From: Betaproteobacteria bacterium
GTDB taxonomy: Bacteria > Pseudomonadota > Gammaproteobacteria > Burkholderiales > Ga0077523
Direction of reading: 5' to 3'
Assembly (NCBI GenBank): GCA_016713305.1
Contig: JADJPK010000004.1
Location: 496,001 to 560,000 of the forward strand
Length of the DNA: 64,000 bases
Shown: one piece after another, positions 44,424 to 53,586 of the stretch
How the letters are laid out: each line of letters opens with the position of its first letter
How positions within the stretch are numbered: position 1 is the first letter of the stretch
Position numbers and translations under genes: made by a program
Notes under the pieces: generated by a model
Told to the model about the DNA's origin: nothing
The model's database searches: none
What the model saw: the letters and a program-made list of their open reading frames with translations, nothing else

Positions 44424-45345
44424 GTGGACAACGATCGGCGCGCCCGACTGTGTGGTGTGCTGGACGAGAATGTGCGGCAGATCGAGAACGCGCTGGATGT
44501 GAACATTGCTCGTCGAGGCGATGTTTTCCGGATCTCTGGCGATTCGATGCAGACACAGCTGGCTGCAGATGTGCTCAGGCGCTTCTACGATCGCGCCGAT
44601 GCCGACCTCTCCGTAGAAGACGTTCAACTGGGACTCATTGAGTTCGGCCGTGGCGAACCAGTCCAGCAGGACGAGCCCGTCCTTACGACCAAACGTCGCG
44701 ATCTCCACGGCCGTACCCCCACACAATCCGAATACCTGCGCGCTGTGCTCGCGCACGACATCACCTTTGGCATAGGCCCTGCCGGTACGGGCAAGACGTA
44801 TCTCGCGGTGGCCTGCGCGGTGGACGCTCTGGAACGGGAGGCGGTGAAGCGAATCGTCCTTGTTCGTCCTGCCGTCGAGGCGGGGGAGCGACTAGGATTC
44901 CTTCCGGGAGACCTGACTCAGAAGGTGGACCCGTACCTGCGCCCCTTGTATGACGCGCTCTATGATCTGATGGGATTCGAAAAGGTCGGCAAACAGTTTG
45001 AACGGGGGGCCATCGAAATTGCGCCTCTGGCTTTCATGCGCGGACGCACATTGAATCACTCGTTCGTGATTCTCGATGAAGCCCAGAACACCACGCCGGA
45101 ACAGATGAAGATGTTCCTGACACGCATCGGCTTTGGATCAAAAGCCGTTCTGACCGGGGACATCACGCAGATCGACCTTCCGAAAGGTCAAGAAGAGCGG
45201 CCTTAAGGAGGCTCAGGAGGTCCTGGCCCAGGTCCGAGGCATCGCATTCACAAGATTCACATCCCATGATGTCGTGAGGCATCCGCTCGTACAAAGGATC
45301 GTGAATGCGTACGAGTCGTTCAACGGGAAGAGCGACGCTGGCTAG
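44424..45345 (+). CDS. phoH: PhoH-like ATPase (reading frame interrupted)
   Basis: Predicted RNA-processing ATPase that usually works beside YbeY. Walker A is GPAGTGKTYLA and the Walker B segment is SFVILDEAQNTT. The frame breaks near 45189-45195: after DITQIDLPKGQ the written frame stops within six residues. Skipping one G gives KSGLKEAQEVLAQVRGIAF and the normal C-terminus to the TAG at 45343-45345, total 306 residues, overlapping ybeY. The N-terminus is also uncertain: GTG at 44424 is the first start codon in frame, but conservation appears to extend about six codons further upstream (SLEISFDPVDNDR). Confidence 0.88.
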
Positions 45346-45800
45346 TGGGCAGCAAGCGGCAGAAGAACGTGCAGGTGGAGTTCCAAGTGGCCACCCGGTG
45401 CACGGGCGTCCCTCCCCAGGACATCGTCCTCTCATGGGCAAGAGCCGCAGCCGAGCAGGACTGCCGCGTCACCATTCGGATCGTCGGTCGCCCCGAAGCG
45501 CTGGCTCTGAATCAGCAATTCAGAGGGCGCTCATACGCCACCAACGTACTCACTTTCGTGTACACCGACCAACCGCTGACCGACGGCGACATTGCGCTAT
45601 GTGCCACGGTCGTCAAGCGCGAAGCCCGGGAGCAGGGCAAGCACCCAGAGGCCCATTGGGCGCACCTCGTCATTCACGGGATGCTGCACCTTCAAGGTTA
45701 CGACCACGAGAACCCGGAGGATGCAGAGATCATGGAAAGCCGTGAAACACAAATTCTTCGCGAACTCGGGTATCCTGACCCATATCGCATAGCGGCTTGA
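45345..45800 (+). CDS. ybeY: Endoribonuclease YbeY
   Basis: Zinc-dependent RNase for 16S rRNA 3' maturation and ribosome quality control, 151 residues. The metal-binding motif HGMLHLQGYDHE is intact, preceded by TNVLTFVY. The start GTG at 45345 overlaps the phoH stop (TAGTG), which supports the position of the phoH terminus inferred across its frameshift. Confidence 0.95.
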   Translation: MGSKRQKNVQVEFQVATRCTGVPPQDIVLSWARAAAEQDCRVTIRIVGRPEALALNQQFRGRSYATNVLTFVYTDQPLTDGDIALCATVVKREAREQGKHPEAHWAHLVIHGMLHLQGYDHENPEDAEIMESRETQILRELGYPDPYRIAA

Positions 45801-45838
45801 ATGCCGCAGTGGGTGCGCCCCTGGCGACCCGCACGTCA

Positions 45839-46672
45839 ATGGAAAGCAACCCTCCGGAAAAGCCTTCCCTATTGGAGCGACTCGGCGCGCTTCTGATGCG
45901 TGAACCCGAGGACCGCGATCAGCTCATTTCGCTGCTCCATTCAGCGTTCGAAAGACACATCCTTGATGCAGATGCCCTGTCCATGGTGGAGGGGGCGCTG
46001 CAGATGTCCGAACTCCAAGCACGCGACATCATGGTTCCGCGGGCACAGATGGACGTCATCGACATAAGCGAGACTCCAGACGCTTTCGTCCCAAAGGTGA
46101 TAGAAACCGCGCACTCGCGCTTCCCGGTGATAGACGGATCGAAAGACAAGATCATCGGCATTCTTCTGGCCAAGGACCTGCTCCGTTACTACGCTGGCGA
46201 AGAGTTCAATGTGCGTGAGATGTTGCGTCCCGCAATCTTCATTCCGGAGTCCAAGCGGCTCAACGTGCTGTTGAAGGAATTCCGATCGACACGCAACCAC
46301 ATCGCGATAGTCGTGGACGAGTATGGCGGCGTCTCCGGATTGCTCACCATAGAGGATGTACTGGAGCAGATCGTCGGAGATATCGAAGACGAATACGATT
46401 TCGACGAGACTGAAGACAACATCGTCTCTCAGGCCGGAGGCAAGTTCCGCGTCAAGGCGGTCACCGAAATAGGTGATTTCAACACCGCGTTCGGGACCGA
46501 GTTCAGCGACGAGGACTTCGACACTATCGGCGGCCTTGTCGTGAACGAATTCGAACGCGTGCCGAAGCGGGGCGAAGAGATCACCTTGGCAGGGTTGCGC
46601 TTCAGAGTGCTGCGCGCCGACAGCCGCCGTGTCCATTCGCTGCTGGTGGATCGGCTGCCCGGCGGGGAATGA
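45839..46672 (+). CDS. corC: CBS-domain magnesium/cobalt efflux accessory protein CorC
   Basis: Cytoplasmic protein with two CBS domains (about 60-180) and a C-terminal CorC_HlyC transporter-associated domain, 277 residues from ATG 45839. Family sequence includes DIMVPRAQMDVID, FPVIDGSKDKIIGILLAKDLL, VVDEYGGVSGLLTIEDVLEQIVGDI and TIGGLV. An alternative TTG at 45797 overlaps the ybeY stop. It regulates cation efflux or membrane homeostasis in characterised members. Its stop overlaps the lnt ATG. Confidence 0.95.
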   Translation: MESNPPEKPSLLERLGALLMREPEDRDQLISLLHSAFERHILDADALSMVEGALQMSELQARDIMVPRAQMDVIDISETPDAFVPKVIETAHSRFPVIDGSKDKIIGILLAKDLLRYYAGEEFNVREMLRPAIFIPESKRLNVLLKEFRSTRNHIAIVVDEYGGVSGLLTIEDVLEQIVGDIEDEYDFDETEDNIVSQAGGKFRVKAVTEIGDFNTAFGTEFSDEDFDTIGGLVVNEFERVPKRGEEITLAGLRFRVLRADSRRVHSLLVDRLPGGE

Positions 46673-48202
46673 CGTCCGAGGTCGGTCAACGGAGTCAGTG
46701 GCGCGGCCGCCTCGCCGCGTTCCTGAGGCGGATCGGTTGCCGTCCTCGGCTTTGCGCCAGTCGGGTGGTTCCCCCTCGCCGTTGCGGTCATTGCTTTCCT
46801 GGCGCAGCTCCTTGAACGGGCACCAAGGCGGTCCGATGCGTTCTGGCTTGGATTCAGTTTTGGCCTCGGGTATTTCGGTGCAGGCATATGTTGGATCTAC
46901 ATTGCGCTGCACGACTACGGCGGAATGCCATGGATCCTCGCTACCGGGGCTTTGCTTCTTTTTGCCGGGTACCTCTCCGTCTTCCCGGCTCTAGGCTGTT
47001 GGATCGGAGCACACTTCGGTGGCGCTGTCTGGCCTCTGGTCTTCGCGTCCGGCTGGACGTTGAGTGAGTGGTTGAGAGGATGGCTGTTCACTGGCTTCCC
47101 CTGGCTCGCCTTGGGGTACTCACAAATTCCCCATAGTCCGCTCGCAGGGTTCGTCCCCTTGCTGGGAGTCTATGGTGCTACGTTTGCCACGACGTTTGTT
47201 GGCGCATCTCTTCCGCGCATTCTGAAGGGGCCCGGAAGAGTCAGTTCTCTCGTGGCAGTGGTCTTAGTCGCTGGAACCGGCCCCTTGGTAGGCGCGATTC
47301 CCTGGACGGCGGTTGATGGCCAGCCTGTGCGAGTGGCCTTGGTCCAGGGAAACATTCACCAGGACATCAAGTTCCGCGATGATGTTCTGATACGAACCCT
47401 CGTGGAGTATGCGCAGGCCGTCGAACAGACTGATGCGAAACTCGTTGTATTACCCGAGACGGCGCTTCCTCTCTTCGTTCACGAGATTCCAGGTGAATAC
47501 GTGGAGCGCCTGCGCAGGCATGTCACATCCCGTGGCGGAGATCTTGTTACCGGCGTTTTCGAGAACGATCCCCAAGGCAGCGACCGGTATTTCAATTCCG
47601 TGATCAGCCTGGGCACGTCTCCCCGACAGACGTACCGGAAGCATCACTTGGTGCCGTTCGGCGAGTTCGTCCCGCTTAAGTCGGTGTTGGGGCCTGTGAT
47701 TCACGATTGGCTTCACATTCCCTTGTCGGATCAAACCCGAGGGGCATCGCACCAGCAGCCTCTCCTCGTTGCGGGACTGAGAGTCGCCGTCAACATCTGC
47801 TACGAAGACGTATTCGGTGAAGAGATCATTCGGCAACTACCGCGAGCGAATGCACTGGCAAACGTGACCAATGATGCGTGGTACGGACATTCGTGGGCGG
47901 CCGATCAGCATCTTCAGATCTCTCAAGCGCGCGCCCTGGAAACGGGTCGCTGGATGCTGCGCGCGACGAACACCGGTGTGACGGCGGCGATTGACGCCAA
48001 GGGATTCGTGCTGGACGCGCTCCCTCAGTTTCAGAAGGGTGTTCTTTCGCTCCCGGTCCAAGGGCGAAGCGGAGTCACACCGTATGTGCGCCTCTCGAAC
48101 TGGCCGATCATTCTTGGTTCATCCTTTATTGTCATGGTCTGGCTGATCCATGAAAGGCACGGGAGACGGCGCCGAGAACGGGAGCAGAGTCGATCCTGGT
48201 GA
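46669..48202 (+). CDS. lnt: Apolipoprotein N-acyltransferase (reading frame interrupted)
   Basis: Integral membrane enzyme adding the third acyl chain to lipoproteins. After N-terminal helices, the nitrilase domain has catalytic Glu in VVLPETALPLF, Lys in KHHLVPFGEFVP and Cys in VNICYEDVFGEE. The first residues (from ATG 46669, overlapping the corC stop) are in one frame and the rest in another; the break is near 46724-46727. Removing the A of CTGAGGC joins RLAAFL to GGSVAVLGFAPVGWFPLAV, giving a full 510-residue protein. Without it, the earliest start would be 46925 and the first helices would be lost. Confidence 0.88.
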
Positions 48203-48243
48203 CGTGGCAAACTAGAGCATCGATTCATCAAGCGGAGACTGGG

Positions 48244-49260
48244 ATGATCTCGAATCTTGTACATTCTATTGCTTTCGCAGCGGTATTGCTGACAGTTTCT
48301 GCGGGTGCTGCCGCGAAGCAGCCCGGCATCGTCGGCACCTCAGAAGTGGAACAAGCTCTGGAAAGAGGCGCGATCATATGGGATGTCCGTGCCGAGGAAG
48401 ACTACCGCCGTGGACACATACCTGGCGCAATCAACATCGATGACATCTTGGCCCAGTTCCGGGAGCCAAAGAGCGAAGACTATCTTCCGGTGAGTCAGCT
48501 GGAACGGTTGCTTGCCGAGAACGGAATTGACCCCCGCAGAGAAATCATTCTCTACGGCCCGAAAGCCGCTGTGTCTGCATATTTCGGCATGATCACCTTG
48601 CAGTGGCTCGGTGGCACGAATGTAAGTGTCTATCACGGAGGGCTCGACGACTGGAAGGCGGCAGGCAAGTCATTGTCCACTGAAGCCGCCAAGCTTGAAA
48701 CAGTATCCCTCAGTCTCAATCCGCGCGACGATCTCCTTTTCTCTACCGCGCAAGTCGTTCAACGCGTAGGGCGTCCGGACGTGCAAATCGTGGATGCGAG
48801 AACATCTCGGGAGTTCAGTGGTGACGACATTCGGGCGCTTCGAGGAGGACATATTCCGGGGGCGATCAACATTCCCTACGAAACGAACTGGGTCGATCCA
48901 GAGACGCCGCGGAAGCTGGCTCGGAAACAGGTCGCGAACAAGGACGGCATGAATCTCAAGCCGATAGAGCAGCTGAAGGACCTGTACGCAGGACTGGATC
49001 CGGAGAAGGAGACGATCGTCTATTGTCAGAGCGGAGTTCGTGCATCAAATACCGCCGCCGTGTTGCAGTCTCTAGGATTCGCCAATGTGAAGGTTTACGA
49101 TTCTTCCTGGTTGGGATACGGCAATACATTGGACGCCCCGGCCGAGAGCGTGTCCTACTTCAACGTCGCGCGGGTGAACAACCTGCTCAATGCGCTTCAG
49201 TCAAGAATCGAGGACTTGGAGTCGCAGATCTCCGAACTGAAGACCAGCCACAAGAAATGA
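48244..49260 (+). CDS. Periplasmic tandem-rhodanese sulfurtransferase
   Basis: Exported 338-residue protein: signal peptide about 1-22 (ending GAAA), two rhodanese domains, and a C-terminal coiled coil (NNLLNALQSRIEDLESQI). The second domain has an intact active loop YCQSGVRAS; the corresponding loop of the first domain reads LYGPKAAVSA and lacks the cysteine, as in other two-domain thiosulfate or mercaptopyruvate sulfurtransferases. The ATG at 48244 opens on the signal. It follows lnt by 41 bases. Confidence 0.88.
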   Translation: MISNLVHSIAFAAVLLTVSAGAAAKQPGIVGTSEVEQALERGAIIWDVRAEEDYRRGHIPGAINIDDILAQFREPKSEDYLPVSQLERLLAENGIDPRREIILYGPKAAVSAYFGMITLQWLGGTNVSVYHGGLDDWKAAGKSLSTEAAKLETVSLSLNPRDDLLFSTAQVVQRVGRPDVQIVDARTSREFSGDDIRALRGGHIPGAINIPYETNWVDPETPRKLARKQVANKDGMNLKPIEQLKDLYAGLDPEKETIVYCQSGVRASNTAAVLQSLGFANVKVYDSSWLGYGNTLDAPAESVSYFNVARVNNLLNALQSRIEDLESQISELKTSHKK

Positions 49261-49341
49261 GCTTTGGAAGTATCTCACTGCGTCCGAAACTGATCGCGAG
49301 TCAGCGACAGCGGTCCCCGTGGTTACGCCTTGAAAACAAGA

Positions 49342-49362
49342 ACGCGCGCCTACGGCGCGCGT
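49342..49362. terminator. Bidirectional hairpin between convergent genes
   Basis: ACGCGCGCC (49342-49350) and GGCGCGCGT (49354-49362) pair perfectly around TAC. On the minus strand it is followed by the T-rich TTCTTGTTTT, favouring termination of the PEP-CTERM gene that ends at 49389. On the plus strand it follows the sulfurtransferase gene. Confidence 0.75.
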
Positions 49363-49388
49363 CTTCGCGTACCACCAAGAAACGGCCG

Positions 49389-50420
49389 TTACCCGGTAGT
49401 CGTCCTGCGGGCCATTTGACGGCGAGCCCCGAATACGCCAAGGCATGCGGCCGCCAACAGTGAGATCGTGCCTGGCTCCGGCACCGACCCAGGAGGACCG
49501 GGGGGCGGGGAATAAACGTCACCTTGCACGGCGAGCAGCTTCAGATAGTCGTTTCCAACATCGCAGGCTTCCGTCACGCCAGTCGTGGCGTCCTTGCACA
49601 TGCCGTTGAAGCTCTTGTTGTTCAGCACGCTTGTCGTGTTTATGACGGGATTGAAAGTGCCGACCAGCCAATACCGGGAATAGAAATCCCCTGCGGTCGA
49701 ATTGAATACGCCACTCGCCAGATCGGAAATGTGTTCAACGTGAGTCCAACCATTTCCACCGCTATCCGCAGTGTCGATGGCGGAGTAAGTTTTTCCCAAG
49801 AGCGTCGAAGATATGCTGCTTCCGGCTTGAAGCGTCCCGTTATAAGCCAGCAATGTGATATCGGAATCACGAGTAGTACCGTTCAACGAGGTAGGCCAGC
49901 CAATCTTGACACCCGTCAGTTTCACCGCTTCATCGAAAACCAAGAGAACCATGTCATAGATGGCCTTGTTGGCATTCGACGTTCTTTGCGAAGAACTCGC
50001 AGAGGTGGAATTGCTGTTGGTGCCGTTGTTATCTATCGCATGTTCGGGCTCTGATCCCTCTCCGCCATCGACAGCGTTCGATTGATTCGCTGCCGTTGAT
50101 GACTTCCCTTGATTGGTAACGCCCACCCCCCCTGAATACACCGTCACATAGGCGCTTTCGATCGTGTATGTCGAGGTGTCGCCGTTAGATGTGGTGGAAC
50201 TCGAAACGGGACTTGCTCGTTTGGTATTTGCAATTGCGCTGGCCGTAACGTCCGTAGTACCTGCGTTTGGCGTGCAGGTTACGGAAGTGGTGCTGCTCGC
50301 AGTGCAAGGGGCACTGCCTGGGGGTGGGATATCAAAAGTCCACGTAGTCGCGGCCTGCGCCCCAAGGGATAGAAGCATCCCCACGAACAGTAGGCCGCCT
50401 CGGGAAAGAATCTGCGACAT
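49389..50420 (-). CDS. PEP-CTERM surface protein (exosortase substrate)
   Basis: A 343-residue exported protein. Signal peptide about 1-23 (ending GAQA), then a low-complexity Ser/Thr/Asn-rich domain typical of this class, and a C-terminal sorting tail: SVPEPGTISLLAAACLGVF followed by a basic end GARRQMARR. The Pro-Glu-Pro motif, helix and positive tail are what exosortase recognises for cleavage and release to the surface. The pattern of the pre-tail region resembles exosortase-dependent surface proteins of the XDP type, which I can only suggest. A good ribosome-binding site (AGAGGAAG) precedes the ATG at 50420. Confidence 0.9.
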   Translation of the reverse strand: MSQILSRGGLLFVGMLLSLGAQAATTWTFDIPPPGSAPCTASSTTSVTCTPNAGTTDVTASAIANTKRASPVSSSTTSNGDTSTYTIESAYVTVYSGGVGVTNQGKSSTAANQSNAVDGGEGSEPEHAIDNNGTNSNSTSASSSQRTSNANKAIYDMVLLVFDEAVKLTGVKIGWPTSLNGTTRDSDITLLAYNGTLQAGSSISSTLLGKTYSAIDTADSGGNGWTHVEHISDLASGVFNSTAGDFYSRYWLVGTFNPVINTTSVLNNKSFNGMCKDATTGVTEACDVGNDYLKLLAVQGDVYSPPPGPPGSVPEPGTISLLAAACLGVFGARRQMARRTTTG

Positions 50421-50481
50421 TGTTGGGCTTCCTCTCTGAGGGAATGTGGACTGGGAGTCCGTTTCCGATGTCACGATTCAA

Positions 50482-50496
50482 GCAATTTGCGAGCCG
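50482..50496 (-). promoter_or_regulatory. Sigma-54-type promoter of the PEP-CTERM gene
   Basis: On the minus strand the sequence CGGCTCGCAAATTGC matches the -24/-12 consensus, with GG and GC exactly ten bases apart. Predicted start is near 50470, about 50 bases before the ATG. PEP-CTERM genes are known to be controlled by the PrsK/PrsR two-component system acting with sigma-54. Just upstream lies an unusually AT-rich stretch (50500-50545), which might assist looping or opening. Confidence 0.65.
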
Positions 50497-50581
50497 ATAG
50501 TTTTTTTTATATAAATCATTACTTTATTTAGAATACTTTGCTCGCTGGCTCCTCGGTGTCAATCAAGCCGACAGCAAGTCT

Positions 50582-53383
50582 CTACCTCAAGCCAAGTCTG
50601 CGTGCCAGCATTCTGGCGTCTTCGATTTCCGGATAGTCTGCGTTCGGACCGATCGCGCTCCCGATTTCATCGACTGCCTCATTGTCCCGCCCAAGTTTCG
50701 CCAGAACAGCAGCCAGGTGGTACCGGATCTCTTCGAGGCGGGGATTCCTCAAACGGGCGTCCCGAAGACGGGACAGAGCTGCGTCAGTTGCTCCGGACTT
50801 CGCGAGCGCCCATCCCAGGGTGTCCAGAACAATGGGATCTTCGGGGGCTACCTTCGCCGCCTTTTCCGCCGTTTGCACCGCCTTCGCGTACTCTCCCCTA
50901 CGCATGAACGCGTTCGACAGGCCATTGAGTGACGCCACGTCGCGAGCGTTGACGGCAAGCAAGGCTTCGTATGTACCCTGCGCTGTGGCGATATTTCCTA
51001 GACGAAGATGCAAGTCGCCCAAACCGCGCCTGGCCACCAGGTCGTGGGGATGCTCAGCGATCCACGCATCGAGAAACTCGACGGCCTTCGGGCCGCTGCC
51101 CATCTTGAGCATTGCAGCAACGTTCCGTAGTGCGTTCTCTGTAGTACGTTCCTTCGTCAGGGCAGAGCGGTAGCTCGCAAGCGCATCGGCAAATCTTCCC
51201 TGCCGAAACTGGATGTCTCCAAGCAGCCGGTACCCGGCCGCGCCGCCGGAAGTCGTCTTGGTTAGAGCTCGAGCGCGTGCCTCGGCGGCGGATGCATTAC
51301 CACGCGCAGACTCTGCCTCGACGAGCAGAATCTGCGCGGGAAGGAGATCGGGATAGATCGACAGGGCCTTTTCCAGACTGTACGCCGCTCCCCCAGGATT
51401 GCCCGCGCGCAGTTGCATCGAAGCCACCTGTACATAGCGCACAGGGTCCTTCGTCAATCTATCCATCCTGGCCAGAACCGTCTGGGCCGCCTGAAAGTTG
51501 GACATCGCCAGGTGGACTGATGCCTCCGCAGCAAGCACGTCCATGTCCTCTGGAAAATCATTCCCGAGGTTTCTGACCAGATCCAACGCCTTCTGGTGCT
51601 CGCCCCGATCACGATACGCTTCAACCAGTCCGATCGAACCAGGCAGATAGCGGGAGTCCATCGTGATCAGTTTCTCGTACCACGCAAGCGACTCGGCCGC
51701 CCGGCCTGCTGTGGCTTCCAGCTTTGCGAACTCGTGCATTGCCTGCACTGAACGTCCATTGGATTGCAGGACTGTCCGCAGGCGTGCTCGCGCGCTATCG
51801 TGCTTGCCTTCGTAAACCTCCAGCTTGGCGAGGTTGAGAGCTGCAGGTTCAAACGCCGGAGCCAACTGGAGTGCCTTCTCGTACGCGGCTCTGGCCTTTG
51901 TGATGTCTCGAGCGGCCATATGAGAAACGCCCAGGACGTTGAGGACATTGGGGTCCTCGGGGTGTCTGAGCGCCGATTTCTCCATAGCCGCGACGGCTTT
52001 GCGCGGTTCCCCCGCACGAAGGTACGTCAACGCCAGCACCACCGACGCGCCGCGCTGCCCTGAATCCCGACCCAACACCGAGCCAAGCTGCTCGATGGCG
52101 GATTCCGGCTGCCCCACTTGCAGCATGCTCAACGCCAGGGTCGTCTGCAAGGCGGGTGTCGCACCCCGAATGTCGGCCGCCTTTTGGAACAGCTCCATCG
52201 CAGCCTGACCACGACCCCTTGCCAGGTAAGCTTCACCCAACAAGGTCAATACTCCCGGGTCGCGGGGTGCAAGTCGGTATGCCGGTTCCAACGCCTTGAT
52301 GGCCGAAACTGCATCGTTCCGTCGGATATACACAGCCCCGAGCATTCTGCGACCTGGGACCTCGTTCGGGACAATCGCGATGTAGCTTTCCAGATACTTG
52401 CGCGCTTTCTCGTACTCTTCGAGCCCAAAATACACGGTGCCGGTCAGCGCGAGAACATCCGGCGCTCGCTGCTTCATCACATCGAGCGGAATGGCGCCAA
52501 GGACTTTCGCTGCTCTCGATAGACCTTCTTTCGCACCTGCGATGTCTCCAATGCGGGCCGAATAAACTGCGCGTAGGTAGTTGCTTCGTGGTTCATCGGG
52601 ATGCTCCTTCCTGAAGAAGTCCCAGTCCGCGGCTGTCTCTCTCAGGCGTCCGGTGGACATGAGCAGGGTCACTCTCGCGATCCGGGCATCCGCATACCGG
52701 GGCGCCAGCTGCAACGCTTTGTCGTACGCCTGCAGCGCCTTGGGTGCATCGCCGCTGAAATGATGAATCGACCCAATGACGTACCAGGCACGAGGATCGG
52801 AAGGCGCCACTTCGAGCGCCTTGCTCGCAAGCGCCAATGCGTCTTTCTGTTGACCCTTTTCGGACAGCAGATCAGCCAAGGCCAGCTGGGCGAGGACGGA
52901 GCCCGGATCCTGCGCCCTCGCCTCCTCCAACGCGGTCGCCGCCATCCCGAGTTCGCCCAACTGCTTGTGCGCCTGAGAGCGGAGAACCATCAACTGCGCC
53001 CTTTGGGTACCGATCAACACCTCAGGTGCAAAACGCTCCAATACTTCCCTCGCCTTCCCTTGCATCAAGAGGGCTTGTGCCAGCGGCACGGCCACTTCAG
53101 TTCGGTCAATGCCGAGCTTGATAGCACGCTCGAAAGAGATCTCCGCTCCCTCGGGCTGGAAGTTCTCCAGAAAAGCACGGCCGATGAGAACATGCGCCGC
53201 CAACATGGAAGGATTGTCCTGCAACGCGTTCTTCAGCTGGATGATCGCCCCCGCCAAGCCCCGGCGGTCCAGCCGTCTCACGGCATCTTCGTAGAAACCG
53301 GCCGCGCGATCATTGTTCGCAAATGCACCAAGTGCCCAGAGAAGAAGCAGACTGCAAAGACCAGCGGCAAACAACCTGACCAC
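50582..53383 (-). CDS. prsT: PEP-CTERM system TPR-repeat protein PrsT
   Basis: A 933-residue exported protein built almost entirely of tetratricopeptide repeats, the length and composition of PrsT. Signal peptide about 1-22 (FAAGLCSLLLLWALGAFA). Repeats such as DPRAWYVIGSIHHFSGDAPKA and DPNVLNVLGVSHMAARDITKA recur throughout. The start is GTG at 53383, with GGGAGGAG nine bases upstream; in-frame starts further upstream at 53524 would precede the signal. PrsT is a conserved but poorly understood companion of exosortase systems, perhaps linked to exopolysaccharide production. It is followed on the same strand by the PEP-CTERM protein. Confidence 0.92.
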   Translation of the reverse strand: MVRLFAAGLCSLLLLWALGAFANNDRAAGFYEDAVRRLDRRGLAGAIIQLKNALQDNPSMLAAHVLIGRAFLENFQPEGAEISFERAIKLGIDRTEVAVPLAQALLMQGKAREVLERFAPEVLIGTQRAQLMVLRSQAHKQLGELGMAATALEEARAQDPGSVLAQLALADLLSEKGQQKDALALASKALEVAPSDPRAWYVIGSIHHFSGDAPKALQAYDKALQLAPRYADARIARVTLLMSTGRLRETAADWDFFRKEHPDEPRSNYLRAVYSARIGDIAGAKEGLSRAAKVLGAIPLDVMKQRAPDVLALTGTVYFGLEEYEKARKYLESYIAIVPNEVPGRRMLGAVYIRRNDAVSAIKALEPAYRLAPRDPGVLTLLGEAYLARGRGQAAMELFQKAADIRGATPALQTTLALSMLQVGQPESAIEQLGSVLGRDSGQRGASVVLALTYLRAGEPRKAVAAMEKSALRHPEDPNVLNVLGVSHMAARDITKARAAYEKALQLAPAFEPAALNLAKLEVYEGKHDSARARLRTVLQSNGRSVQAMHEFAKLEATAGRAAESLAWYEKLITMDSRYLPGSIGLVEAYRDRGEHQKALDLVRNLGNDFPEDMDVLAAEASVHLAMSNFQAAQTVLARMDRLTKDPVRYVQVASMQLRAGNPGGAAYSLEKALSIYPDLLPAQILLVEAESARGNASAAEARARALTKTTSGGAAGYRLLGDIQFRQGRFADALASYRSALTKERTTENALRNVAAMLKMGSGPKAVEFLDAWIAEHPHDLVARRGLGDLHLRLGNIATAQGTYEALLAVNARDVASLNGLSNAFMRRGEYAKAVQTAEKAAKVAPEDPIVLDTLGWALAKSGATDAALSRLRDARLRNPRLEEIRYHLAAVLAKLGRDNEAVDEIGSAIGPNADYPEIEDARMLARRLGLR

Positions 53384-53475
53384 GGACCTTGACTCCTCCC
53401 TCACCGATACTGCTACGGGCCTGGAGGATCTGTACAAAGCGCGAGTTTGTTGGAAGAAAGATACTGTGGTATCCA

Positions 53476-53512
53476 TGCAACCGTAGGATGAGGCAATAAT
53501 TGTGCAACCGTA
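53476..53512. repeat. Direct repeat of TGCAACCGTA in a divergent promoter region
   Basis: TGCAACCGTA occurs at 53476-53485 and 53503-53512, a repeat period of 27 bases. The pair lies in the gap between divergent prsT and the acyltransferase gene, and could bind a regulator of both. Confidence 0.45.
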
Positions 53513-53586
53513 CCCAAGCGCCATAACCGCTGCCCACGAACGATCTTCATTCTATCCGCCCGCACGCGGTCGAACGCGTAGTGGCA

